The notes under the pieces: model-generated
Told to the model about the DNA's origin: nothing
Databases searched by the model: none
What the model saw: the letters and a program-made list of their open reading frames with translations, nothing else
Made by a program: the position numbers and the translations under genes
Shown: one piece after another, positions 32,265 to 43,000 of the stretch
Layout: the number at the start of each line of letters is the position of its first letter
Numbering within the stretch: the first letter of the stretch is position 1
Source: Symbiodinium natans
Taxonomy: Eukaryota > Sar > Dinophyceae > Suessiales > Symbiodiniaceae
NCBI GenBank assembly: GCA_905221605.1
Contig: CAJNDS010002452.1
Location: forward strand, 291,501-355,500
DNA: 64,000 nt
Direction of reading: 5' to 3'

Positions 32265-32370
32265 TTGGGATGTTCCTCCGTATACCAACAGCCCTTAATG
32301 AGGATTACAGTACCCCTACTGACTATAATCCCTACTTTAAGGACTGCTAGAAAAAGGGGGACCATACCAA
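32265..32370. mobile_element. Inverted-repeat element, TTGGGATGTTC family (copy 4, diverged)
   Basis: It starts TTGGGATGTTCCTCCGTATA and ends AAAAGGGGGACCATACCAA. The arms have decayed, and the flanks share only CTAC. Confidence 0.6.
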
Positions 32371-32389
32371 CTACGAAGTTTCGGTGCTT

Positions 32390-32680
32390 GGTACCCTAAA
32401 CCCTAAACCCTAAACCGTAAACCCTAAAACCCTAAACCCTAAACCCTAAACCCGATACCCTAAATCCTAAACCCTAAACCCTAAACCCTAAACCCTAAAC
32501 CCTAAACCCTGTACCAGCAGTCCTCTTGAAGCCAAGTCTCGATGATCTCCATGGCCTGCTAACAGGGATCAGGCACTCCATCCCGCAGTCTAGGGTTTAG
32601 GGTTTAGGGTTTAGGGTTTAGGGTTTAGGGTTTAGGGTTTAGGGTTTAGGGTTTAGGGTTTAGCGTTTAGCGTTTAGGGT
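32390..32680. repeat. Facing telomere-like tracts around one exon
   Basis: CCCTAAA units at 32393-32510 and TTTAGGG units at 32593-32680, in opposite orientation, flank a short unique island. Confidence 0.9.
32515..32555 (-). CDS. Short exon, unidentified gene
   Basis: Between a TTAGCAG acceptor and a TG-GTACAG donor the frame reads AMEIIETWLQEDCW. It lies between two telomere-like tracts. Another possible exon at about 32895-32830 reads VVPHELCLSSNSARFWS. Confidence 0.4.
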
Positions 32681-33068
32681 TAGGGCCCTTGAAGACCTTA
32701 AAGCCGTAAACCACCTCCCCTCAAGACTGAAACCCTGAAGACCCTGGACCCTAAACTTCTAAACCCTTACGCAACCCTAAAATTCCAAAGCCTATAGGTT
32801 GCGGCGGTGCGAAACCCAAAACCCTAAACCCTATATTGCGAACGCCCCGAGACCAGAAACGGGCTGAGTTACTGGAGAGGCACAGCTCGTGCGGGACGAC
32901 TGTTTAGCACTGTTTTTGTCACATGGGTTTTTGGGTCTTGGGCAAGGATGGCCCTTGCTTTGGGCGCCTATGACGGCTTAGTTCGTATGGAGCCTTATAC
33001 GTAGGGGACCCTAAAACTCCCTACAGACACCATTTGAAGGTTTCCGATTGACAATCGGGTACCCTTTC

Positions 33069-33093
33069 GGGGGGGGGGGGGGGGGGGGGGGGG
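33069..33093. repeat. Poly-G run
   Basis: A homopolymer of about 25 G. It precedes a GGGTTTCCGAAAAT-family remnant. Confidence 0.8.
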
Positions 33094-33609
33094 TTCCTAA
33101 GGTAAGGATTAGAGTATTTTTGGGGGAGAGTATGTTGGGGGGGATATTCGGGGGGACCCTAGTTGGGGAAATACCCATGTTAGAGAACTGGCAGCATTTT
33201 AGAGATTAGCCTGGCCTCCATCCACCCGTGACTTCTTTGAGATCAGTCCTGGTGGTTCAGTTTTTTGTCTTTTTTCTTTTGGCTTGGGTTAGGGTTTATT
33301 ATAGCTTAAGGTTTAGGGGGGATTTGGTTCAGGCTTTTTGGGTCATGTATCGAATCATGTATATAAGGCCTATCGGATGGCCTATCGATGGACATGAAGA
33401 ATCGTTGGGCTGCTATGGCTCGACACAGGACTCCCAGATCCTGAAAGCTTTCGCCAGCTTGGCGCATCGCGACTTTCGCCTGGCTTCAACATGGTCATTG
33501 TTAACCCTCCACAAAAATCTGGCTTCGGGTTTAGGGTTTAGGGTTTAGGGTTTAGGGAGCAGCCTGCTGGAGGAGTGGAGGGAAAGTCCTGCAAGATGCA
33601 AAATTGCAG

Positions 33610-36600
33610 ACCAAGCCTGCCACACCAGTACTCCTCGAGCATGCAGAGCGGCAGGTAGATGAGGCTCAGGAGGACCTAAGTCTCAGAAATTAGTTTAGGG
33701 TTTAGGGTTTTAGGGTTTATAGAGTTTATAGGGTTTATCGGATTTATAGGGTTGATAGGGTTTATAGGGTTTATATGCTTTATAGGGCTTAGAGTTTAGG
33801 GTGGTCGTGTGCCCAGCTCAAGGGGGTCTGCGTGCTGTCTGTCAGATGCTGGGTACGTTGCCCAAACCACCACGACGCACAGGCCTCAGGCGCAAGGCGC
33901 TTCAGAGTGCATGACTTCAAAGACAGTATCTCCAGGAAGGCGCCGAAACAGCACATCGCCCAACTCCAGTCGCTGATTCCCAAGGCGAATTGTGACTTTG
34001 TATAAATAAATAAATAAATAGAAGTAAGAAGAAGAAGAAGCACTGGACCCCGTAGTGCGAACTCGAACTTAAGTCACATCCGCTGTGTAACCGTGCAAAC
34101 TACACAACTGACACTCCAAACTCTGAAGCCATGACTCTAACCATTGTTGTTTTCTCAACCCTCTGCTTATGGACTCTCTCTCTCTCTCTGTCTCCATGCT
34201 TTACGCATATGCCAGCGCACGGCGAGAGGTAGATCTTACAGTTGTCATGCCACTGCCTTGCTATACTCGCTACATACATATGTGTATATGTATATGTAGA
34301 TATATATATATATATATGTATATGTTCTATCTTATATGCTATATGTTATAGATTATGTAGTATAGGACCTCCCTCTTTTTTTGACAAGCCACCCATGAAG
34401 AAGCCGAACTCGCGCAAAGGCTTCAGCACCTCGGGATATTCGGGTTTAGGGGTACCCCTAGATATACCCGAAAGACGATCATCCTTATTCCAGGAGCCGC
34501 CAAAGAGTGTACCCACCCCCAATTTGGGGAAACTGCTCATTTGGATTGTCGTGGCATGTGACAGAAACTATCGACTTGCTAGCTCTGCGCTTGAGTTTGG
34601 CAGGGGCGAACAGATTAAGGGTCCAGGGCTTGGGACTTACCCGTACACACTCTGGATAGTTGCTGTTGCAGCAATGCTTCTACTTCTGTAGGACTTCGAC
34701 GATGAGACCAAGCATTCCATCAGGGGTGCAAGCCTGGCGTTGCAATCAAAACTGTTGCGTTTACTATAGGGGGTCGGAATAATTACTGACTAATAGTATT
34801 CCCTTATGGTCCCTTTACAATTATACTATAATAACCCCCAAAACCTTGTTGTAATTATTAAGGCCCCTACGTTACACGCGTTCACTAAGCTAGGCACTGA
34901 TGCCAGGTTCGCAAAGAAGGACAGCGCCGTTGTCACCGAAGTGGCCAAGGACGCCTCAAGGCGTGGGAAGCACAGCCGTCAAAGGGGGCAAGATCGCGCT
35001 GGATTGATGATGAAACCAAAAAAAACGCACACGAAAGCTTCTGCCTTCCCAGCATGGATCAAAGTCCAGGTCATGCGGCTGCCGTAGTTTTCCTGTCGCC
35101 GGGGTCTAGCACGCAACTCTGACTCTGAGCTGTTGGGGAGCTGGCTCCATGCGTGGTATGTGTTGCCTAGGTGCCTTTTGAGCCGCCAAGAGCAGCTGCC
35201 CACTACGAGGGAAACGCAAGGTTGAGTCTCAAGCGCTGCTGTCGGCTTGCTGTTGGAGGAACACGAAAGGTAGAGATGCGATTCCTTACACAGTCGGGGC
35301 TCTCTGTGGGGTGCCTTGGTGATTCAAGTCATTGATTCTTTCCTGCCTGCAGATACTTGAAGACGATCACCCTATTCCGGACTGAGTTACTTCGGCAGGA
35401 AACCTCGAAGTGAGAAACCCAGAGAACACCTGGGAGTATATGAACATATGCGATTCCTTACACAGTCCGGGCTCTCTGTGGGGTGCCTCGGTGATTCAAG
35501 TCATTGATTCTTTCCTGCCTGCAGATACTTGAAGACGGTCACCCTATTCCGGACTGAGTTACTTCGGCAGGAAACCTCGATGAGAAACCCAGAGAACACC
35601 TGGGAGTATATGAACATATGCGATTCCTTACACAGTCCGGGCTCTCTGTGGGGTGCCTTGGTGATTCAAGTCATTGATTCTTTCCTGCCTGCAGATACTT
35701 GAAGACGATCACCCTATTCCGGACTGAGTTACTTCGGCAGGAAACCTCGAAGTGAGAAACCCAGAGAACACCTGGGAGTTCATGAACATAAGGGACCCCC
35801 GACATACACTCCCAAATAGTAGGATCCCCTTCTAAGAAGGACCCCGTTAAGGTACCTATATTATATAATCCCTTAAAGGGTATATGTAGGGTACCCTGTA
35901 TGATCCCTTAAAGGGTATATGTATATATATATATAGGGCCCTAATTCCCTCATTCCCTAGCCTAATTTCGGAAACCCCACATACCCTGTGCCAGTGGCCT
36001 TCCGGGATCGAGAGTCTGTCCAGAAGTCGGTGTACACCTTAGGGTTTAGGGTTTAGGGTTTAGGGTTTAGGGTTTAGGGCTTAGGATTTAGGGTTTAGGG
36101 TTTAGGGTTGTGGCTTGTGGGTTGTGGGCAGTCTGCTTGAACCAGACCCCCCTAAACCCAAAACCCTTAACCCTAAACCCTTATAGCCACTAAACCCTTC
36201 AGGCGGCGCCCAGCCGAGCTGAGCCAGGAGCAAAGACGACATCCGAGCCGAGGCCCACGATCTGGCAAAGGCAGGCGAGTGCTAAGAGAGTACCATTTTG
36301 GGGCCTTAATGATTAGAATGGTTCTGTGGTTAGGGTTTATTTAGGGTTTAGGGTTTAGGGTTTAGGGTTTAGGGCTTTTTGTTGTTCGGGTTTAGGGTTA
36401 TAAGGATGTTCCAAGTTTGGAGTTTACTGCATGGGCTGAAGGAGGGGAAAGTTGAAGGGGGAGGGGGCACGTGTCCGCTTAGACCAAGCCATGGCTGCCC
36501 ACCAAACTCTCAGCCCCAAGGAATGCAAGCTTAGGGTTTAGGGTTTAGGGTTTAGGGTTTAGGGTTTAGGGTTTGGGGTTTGGGGTTTAGGGTTTAGGGC

Positions 36601-38060
36601 AAACTTGCCAGGAGCGCCAGGAAAACAGACAGCAAGGATGCGATGCTCATTTGGTTCCTGTGGCGGGTATGCGGATGGGTCTGGACCCTTTGCCTGGGAA
36701 TCCGAAGATACGGGGTGAGAATGCCAGATTTGATGTTGGGGGCGGAATCTCGGGAGTGGGAAAGGACAGCGGAATGGACATGTGACAGACAGACTGACCG
36801 ACTGACAGACGGAAAGACGGACTGACTCAGAGACAGACAGAGACGCAGAGAGAGACAGAGACAGAGACAGAGACAGCGACAGCGAGAGCGAGTGGTTGAG
36901 CCCAAGGACTTAGCCACTAATTATGCTACTCTTGAGAATAACTTCCAAGCAAGAGATTTCGTCAAGCACGGCACCCAGGCAGATGAGAGAGCTGGTGCCA
37001 GGAAAGCTGGCAAAAAACTCTGCCCTTCCCAAGGCGCTCACTCGTCGGACATCTGGGGCATGGGCGAGCCGGTCAGAACCGCGAAAAGGACGTACGACAG
37101 CGGGATCTGGGCAGTCGCTCGTGAGTCAAGAGTCCGAGGTTAGCGGAAACCCATGTAAAATATGGCATGCTTCTGTTGCAGAACCCTCTTCAACACAACA
37201 AGGGCAAACACATTACGCTCCCCAGCTCCTATTTAGAGCCTTGTGGAAATTCAGGGTTCAGGCAACATTCGGCTGCTCCCGAATGCCGAGTGTAACCTCT
37301 AAGAAGCTTATGAACCCTAAACCCTGAAGCCTATGAACCCTAAACCCTAAACCCTGAACCCTAAACCCTAAACCCTAAACCCTATACCCTAAGCCCTAAG
37401 CCCTAAACCCTAAACGAAACCCTAACAAAGGCCCGGGGACCCAAGATGGGGGCCCCCACGGCGGCCACGATGATGAGGAGGCCGAGTGAGCCAAGCCTGT
37501 GGGGAATGGGGTTTAGGGTTTAGGGTTTGGGGTTTAGGATGAGGGTTTAGGGTTTAGGGTTTGTGGTTTGGGGTTTGGGTTTCGGGTTTCGGATTTCGGG
37601 TTTGGGGTATTTAGGTTTCGGGTTTACGGCTTTGCAACTTGGGTATTTCGGGTTTCGGGCTTACACTTTCGGGGTGAGGGTATTCTAGGGTTTCGGGCTT
37701 AGGGGGTGTAGGGTTCATAGTTCGGGATGAGGCCCGTGATAGGACTACATAAGGTGCAGGCTTGGGAAATGACTGAAGGAGCCTCCATCCCTCAAAGCCC
37801 TAAAGCTGAATAAAGCCCCAGACCCAACTGCGACCCTAAACCCTAAACCCTAAGCCCTAAGCCCTAAGCCCTAAACCCTAAACCCTAAACCCTAAACCCT
37901 AAACCCTAAACTCAAGAACCGACCGGCCCTGTCAGCAGGTCCAAAACAGTCCTGGCGCCCTCTTTGACCCTGCCAGGTGGTCACCGCAACGCCGGGCTCC
38001 CAGCAACACGCTTTGCGTGTGGACCATCAGGTAGAAGAGGACGAAGCCCATCGAGCCGCA
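33610..38060 (-). CDS. RND/Patched-type membrane protein, N-terminal half (multi-exon)
   Basis: Exons, mostly phase-matched: 38060-38005 (CGSMGFVLFYLMVHTQSV), 37496-37460 (LGSLGLLIIVAA), 37106-37042 (IPLSYVLFAVLTGSPMPQ...), 36657-36609 (NQMSIASLLSVFLALL), 36261-36232 (IVGLGSDVVF), 36037-35985 (VYTDFWTDSRSRKATGT), 34954-34904 (ASLATSVTTALSFFANL), 34429-34390 (VLKPLREFGFFMG), about 33675-33610 (VLLSLIYLPLCMLEEYW). G-x-G-x-D before a helix, T-S-V-T-T-A-L-S-F-F-A-N-L and the LREFG helix follow the order of RND/Patched/Dispatched proteins. Donors at 38005, 36609, 36232, 34904 and 34390 read GC. At least one exon is missing between 35985 and 34954. Probably a lipid/sterol or small-molecule exporter; substrate unknown. 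Confidence 0.75.
33893..33985 (-). CDS. Possible exon
   Basis: The minus frame reads NQRLELGDVLFRRLPGDTVF and ends near HSEAPCA. It lies inside the RND-type gene region. It could be an exon of that gene or part of sequence flanking the SINE. Confidence 0.3.
34001..34150 (-). mobile_element. tRNA-derived SINE
   Basis: On the minus strand a tRNA-like head has an A-box-like GTGTAGTTTGCACGG (about 34110-34096) and a B-box-like AGTTCGAGTTC (34069-34059). A (TTC)n segment and a (TTTA)n tail follow (plus strand TAAATAAATAAATAAATA at 34003-34020). This head-to-tail order is that of a SINE, not a functional tRNA gene; no good acceptor stem was found. Confidence 0.6.
34766..34870. mobile_element. Inverted-repeat element, GGGGCCT-ATTAGAAT family (copy 3, reverse)
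   Basis: Reverse orientation: TAGGGGGTCGGAATAATTAC at one end and AATTATTAAGGCCCCTA at the other. The core is TTCCCTTATGGTCCCTTTAC. It lies in the intron after the TSVTTALSFF exon of the RND-type gene. Confidence 0.75.
35277..35790. repeat. 171-bp tandem repeat, three copies
   Basis: Units start near 35279, 35451 and 35621 (CGATTCCTTACACAGTC) and are over 95 percent identical by eye. Copy 2 lacks two bases in CCTCGATGAG. The near identity implies recent duplication. No known snRNA, 5S or spliced-leader sequence was recognised. It lies in the gap of the RND-type gene where an exon is expected. Confidence 0.95.
36784..36890. repeat. GACA/GAGACA microsatellite
   Basis: Irregular GACTGACAGACG followed by AGAGACAGAGACAGAGACAG. 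It lies inside an intron. Confidence 0.85.
37845..37915. repeat. CCCTAAA/CCCTAAG tract
   Basis: CCCTAAA units with three CCCTAAG variants in a row. TTTAGGG units lie on the opposite side of the exon (38069-38104). Confidence 0.9.
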
Positions 38061-38219
38061 CTGAGAGGGTTTAGGGTTTAGGGTTTAGGGTTTAGGGTTT
38101 AGGGTAAACGACTCTCAGGGAGCTTCTCGACTAGTTGCGGCTCACCTAAATCATGGCCTGTTCGAATGCGGCCCTGTTCACACAGGGCAGCTGAACTGGG
38201 GACCCTAACTTTGGGCAGC

Positions 38220-38353
38220 GACGGTGACTATGGGAACTCCATGCAAGCAGACGTGCCAGACTCCAGAACATCTCGCACAACGCAGTCAGACCAGCGCACT
38301 TCACCAAGGCCCCAACTGCTAAGAGCAGATCTCCCATCAATGTCTCGGTGACC
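38220..38353 (-). CDS. Possible exon
   Basis: After a GCGCGCAG acceptor the frame reads HRDIDGRSALSSWGLGEVRW and continues DCVVRDVLESGT. An overlapping minus frame (TETLMGDLLLAVGALVKCAG) is also open. Which is real is undecided. Possibly the extracellular loop preceding the RND-type exons. Confidence 0.35.
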
Positions 38354-38537
38354 TGCGCGCAGCTCGGGGTCTATGGGATGTGTAGGGTTTAGGGTTTTAG
38401 GGTTTAGGGATTGAAGCCTGAGGGCCTGGGGTTTTAAGCTTTAGGGTTTAGGGTTTTAAGTTTTAGGGCTCAGGGTTTGAAGCTGTAGGGCTTAGGGCTT
38501 GAAGCTGTAGAGTGAAGGGTTTAAGGGCTTGATAGTT

Positions 38538-38829
38538 TTAGGGGTGTGAGTTCCTCAGATCGGTGATCGCCTTGTGCAAGCAGCTTCTGTTCATGACGGA
38601 ATGGTTGTGAAGCACCGGCCAAACCAATGCTGCAGTCACCTTCTGTATTTGGGGATCTCCAGGATGAAGTTCCCTAGAACTGTACCTAAAACCTGGAAGA
38701 AAAACAGGAGCAGAAGGGCTGCGCTTCTCCTTTTTCGCTTTGGCCGCTGACTCTGATGAGCTGGTGACACCCAAGCAGTCCCACACACGCAGCATCATCA
38801 CAGGGTCATGGACTTGCGGGCGACGGATT
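38538..38829 (-). CDS. Terminal exon of an unidentified gene
   Basis: A TATATAG acceptor is followed by an open frame AIRRPQVHDPVMMMLRVWDC, a Lys/Ser-rich linker and an end at TDLRNSHP with a TGA stop (96 codons). The length and composition make this one of the better single-exon calls. An internal ATG at 38801 could also serve as a start. The stop separates it from the RND-type gene downstream. Confidence 0.5.
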
Positions 38830-38929
38830 GCCTATATATGAATACACATATATTTTCGCGACTACAACAGCCCAAAACGCACCTTCAACCGATGGACACA
38901 ATGGCGCCCTCTGTGACCTTAGGGCCATG

Positions 38930-39062
38930 GGTTCCCCCCCTACCCCCCCTATACTAACCCCCCCTAGGTTCCCGCCTTGAATAACCTTAGTTTAGGCGTG
39001 AATATCCCTAAATAGCCTTAACTAGGGGGAACCTTGGGGCAGTAGTATAGAGGGGGGCAGTA
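38930..39062. mobile_element. Long inverted repeat (CCCCCCTATACTA...)
   Basis: CCCCCCTATACTAACC/CCCTAGGTTCC at the left is mirrored by GGAACCTTGGGGCAGTAGTATAGAGGGGGG at the right. A single copy, probably another miniature element. Confidence 0.55.
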
Positions 39063-39140
39063 GCCATAAACCCTAAACCCTAAACCCTAGACCCAAAACC
39101 CGGGTAGTAGGAGAACCCATACAGGGCTTTAGCTACCGGC

Positions 39141-39178
39141 GATGCCAGCATCCGCTCGCCGCGTGGATCTTCATCGCC
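39141..39178 (-). CDS. Short exon, unidentified gene
   Basis: After CCCTGAG the frame reads EAMKIHAASGCWHR and ends at a GTAGCT donor. Confidence 0.4.
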
Positions 39179-39239
39179 TCCTCAGGGTGCCAGAGCCACC
39201 GGAGGAGTGAGGAAGGGTTAGGGTTTAGGGTTTAGGGTT

Positions 39240-39245
39240 TAGGGT

Positions 39246-39305
<60 letters not shown>

Positions 39306-39330
39306 GGTTTAGGGTTTGGGGTTTAGGGTT
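39240..39330. repeat. GAGGGTT variant block
   Basis: About nine perfect GGGTTGA units sit inside a TTTAGGG tract. This is a clean block of one variant. Confidence 0.9.
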
Positions 39331-39525
39331 TAAAGGGGGGTTGGGTTCAAGGTGCAGGCATCAGGCTTTAGGGCTTGTAGGGATCTAGCTAGTGGACATA
39401 CAAGAGCTCGGCATATGCAATACGACATGCACATCACAGGCGCCACGTACTGGGATTCAAGGCCAAGGCAAAGACAACTTTTGAAATTTGCGAAAAGCCG
39501 GGAGCACGACTTGGACGGGCGACAG

Positions 39526-39651
39526 GTGTGCCCACAGCATTGTGGCACAATGAGCACTTCCCAGAACTCCAAAACCCTGTGTGGGAGTCTTACGGATACT
39601 TCACCGCAAGATTCGGTCGCGGGACCCTCCTGGAGTTCTGCAAGGGTGCGC
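39526..39651 (+). CDS. Possible plus-strand exon
   Basis: After a GCGACAG acceptor the frame reads PTALWHNEHFPELQNPVWES, then GYFTARFGRGTLLEFCK. The aromatic-rich sequence looks coding. An antisense frame (LAELQEGPATESCGEVSVRL) is also open, so the strand is not certain. Confidence 0.35.
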
Positions 39652-40041
39652 TCCAGGACACTCGGCGGGTCTCGTGCGGGCTTCTCTGGCGGTGGGTATT
39701 CCAGGGATAGGCGGGGCTCTCTGTGGGCTGGTCTGGGGGCTGGCACTCCAGATATACTAAACCCTAAAACCCCAAACCCTAAACCCTAAACCAAACCCCA
39801 AACCCCAAACCCTAACACACACACACACACTCGGTTGAGCCCGTCAAGCGGGTTGTCTCGTACTCTTTTTAATCCCTTGTTGTCGCTCCTCCTTCTGTTA
39901 TGTCATGCTGTTCTCTTTTCGTTATAGCCATCTCGAATTCTGATCTCTGAAGCCTTCTTTCAAAAAGTGAATCCTGGAATCCTCAAGAATCCTCAATAAA
40001 ACCTCCAGAGACTCAGACCCTGAATGTACTCGTACAATAGC

Positions 40042-43000
40042 TCAACTCTTTCCAGGAAGAGTCTTCATGCATGCTGCTGGTATCGAGTGAAACAGCAGGT
40101 ACGTTTTCACAGCATACTGGATGGGTCTTCGTTGGCCCAAGCCATCCAGTAGCTCTTGGGCCCCCTGCTTGTTGAAACTGGCAACATATTCGTTGAAGGT
40201 AGGCTATATGAACAAAGAAGTCACCCACTAGATTCCTTGGAACGGAACTTCCACACACACACACACACACCCTAGGCCTAAACCCTAAGCCCTGAACCCT
40301 GAACCCTGAACCCTGAACCCTAAACCCTAAACCCTAAACACTAAACCCTCGACCCTAAACCCTAAACCCTAAACCCTAGAGCCTAAACCCTAAACCCCAA
40401 CCCGGGACTCCTCGGAAAGGACCGGCCCATGGATTTCGATCTTGCGGGTCCCCTCGCGGGCAAGGCCATAGAGCTGCCTCGCACAGGATGCTGGGTTTAG
40501 GGTTTAGGGTTTGGGGTTTAGGGTTTAGGGTGCAGGGTTTAGGGTTTAGGGTGCAGGGTTTAGGGTTTAGGGTTTACGGTTCAAGGTCTTTGGGGCGTTT
40601 TTCTTTCGGTAGGACTCCTTGGGGTTTAGGCTTTAGGGTTAAATACTAAAATAATATTAATTTGTGTTAAAAATGATGATTTAAATGGATTTTATTATGT
40701 TATATGTAAAAAAGTTACATATTGTGATAGATACATTGATTTCACTATTGCAAATACAATGAATAAACATTTGTACTATTTGGGGGTCTAGCTTGGGGGT
40801 TCCCTATTTTCGCAAACCCCCATAAAGCACGAAGCTTGTCTCGCATTGTTACAAACATGATAGCAAGGTTCGGGGTGGGGGGGGATATTTGGGGGGGGTT
40901 CAAGATTAGGGTCTGTTCTTTGGACAAAGGGCGATAGGGTTTCAGCGTCTGTGGTGTCGGGTTTCGGGCTGTTCCTTCAGAGGTAGGGTTTAGGGTTAGG
41001 GTTTAGGGTTTCGGGTTCAGGGTTGAGGGTTTATGATTAGGCTGCGGGACAAAAAAGGTCAAAAAATCAATAAACAACCGAGGGTTTATGGTTTAGGGTA
41101 GGGTCTAGGGTCTAGGGTCTCCTAGAAACCCCAAGGCCCTAGACCCGAAACCCTACATTCATTCCCTAAAAACAAAAACCCGAAGACCCGACCCTAAACT
41201 GCGGTTTATGGCTTAGGGTTTAGGGTTTAGGGCTAGGGTTTAGGGTTTAGGGTTTAGGGTTCAGGGTTTAGGGTTTAGGGTTCAGGGTATTTATCTTGGG
41301 TGTAGGGCTGCGGGCTTGCCGGGAATCCAAGTCGCTGGAGAGGCACGTCGAAGCCACCCGGACCAGAGAGCTGCACCAACTCCTGCGCAGAGAAGGAAAG
41401 GGTTTAGGGTTTAGGGTTTAGGGTTTAGGGTTTAGGGTTTAGGGTTTAGGGTTAGGGTTAGGGTTTAGGGTTTAGGGTTTAGGGCTTAGGGTTTAGGGTT
41501 TAGGGTTTAGGGTTTAGGGTTTAGGGTTTAGGGTTTAGGGTTTAGGGTTTAGGGTTTAGGGTTAGGGTTTAGGGCCAGTTTGTAAGGGTTTGGAATTTGG
41601 GGTTGAGAGGGCTGGGAGGGGGGGATAGTGCTTGGACCCTCAGGGTGTATGGTTTTAGAGTTAAACAAAACACATTCTGACGACCCATGTCTTGAGCGAC
41701 GTTGTCCTCACTGCTGGCGCCAAAAACGATGCGGCCCACCTTCCGTGGCAATAAATCTCTGGCGACACTGAAGGTTAGGGCCAAAACGCAAACTCAACTA
41801 GACCGCAAGCCTGACCGAGGCCGATTTCTCACCTCTGTCGTCCTGCTTCACCCTCTTGAGATTGGGTCGTCCCCCCCTTAATCTCTGTCAAGTCTTCCGT
41901 TGCGCGTACGAATAAGCCCAGGCAAATTGCAATGTACTTGCAGGGGCTACCACACAGCAACCATGAACAGGATTATTTTGCATTTCAATGATTCCAAAAG
42001 GGGTTAAGAACTGGCCTTGCCATTACTGGAGCATTTCGGGTTTGGGGCTTAGATATGTCTTCTTTCAGCATGTATTCCCAGATCTTCCAAAACCCCTTAA
42101 TTAAGGAATATACCCTAGTTTGTACTAAGGATCCTTGGTACGAATTAGGGTAAATTCTTCACTAAGGGGTATCTGGGTTCTGGGCTGGAGAACCGAAGGA
42201 GGACCTCTGAACCCAACCCGCTCATGGGAAGCGGTCACTTCAGTCACGCTGCACACGGGAAGGGAGGCGTGTTGCCTGTCTACTGGCGGGGAGTCCGGTG
42301 CTCTGAGGCAACACCGGCCTGAGACCAGTAGATGGCACCGGCGCACATGACACAGGGCTCGGTGGATGTATACCTTCGTTCCAGGGTGGTGCTAGAAAAC
42401 CCTGTGTCGGTGCCCTCATTGTGTTCCGATGGGTTGGGAAAAGGATTCGAGCTGCAAGAAATTCTCCACCACCTTCCTAGAACCCGCACCTCATAGAGTA
42501 GTTGACTTCTCTGGTGAAAAACTGAAAATAACTCGGCTCATCACGGCTGCAAGCCCAGATCCACCGCAAACCGCCGTAAAAAGACATCCACACGACGATA
42601 GCAGCAGCCCCACATCACACTGATCACAGCAATACACATGAAGCCTAAACGCCAAAACCCTCAACATCCCAGGTCTTAAAGCATCAAGCAACACAGCAAA
42701 CGGCGGCAGTGACCGGGTACCGTACTCAGAGCATCCTCAACTTCCCAGAAACTGCGTCCTGAAACCCAAAGCACCCTGCACAAGGTTTCAATGGCACAGG
42801 GTTTAGTTTAAGACTGTAGTTACTATGGGTATTACTGTATGGGTATTCTGGTTATCTTGGTAATTATGGGTTTAGGGATGTCTTGAGCCGGGCGTCAAAG
42901 TGCAGGTGGCACGTTGCTCAGGACCCAGCCCACTCTCCTTGAAGCAACACGGCCCAAGCTGGGTTTGGGGTTTCAAGAAGAGAGGGTTTGTGGGTTTGGG

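Noticed and set aside
34059-34110. Functional tRNA gene
   Set aside because: A- and B-box-like words exist, but the acceptor stem does not pair well and a TTTA tail follows, so a SINE fits better.
35277-35790. Tandem 5S rRNA, U-snRNA or spliced-leader array
   Set aside because: No 5S, U6 or dinoflagellate spliced-leader sequence (CCGTAGCCATTTTGGCTCAAG type) was recognised in the unit.
40640-40772. Mitochondrial gene insertion
   Set aside because: AT-rich, but no recognisable cox or cob reading frame could be read; left as an unexplained island.
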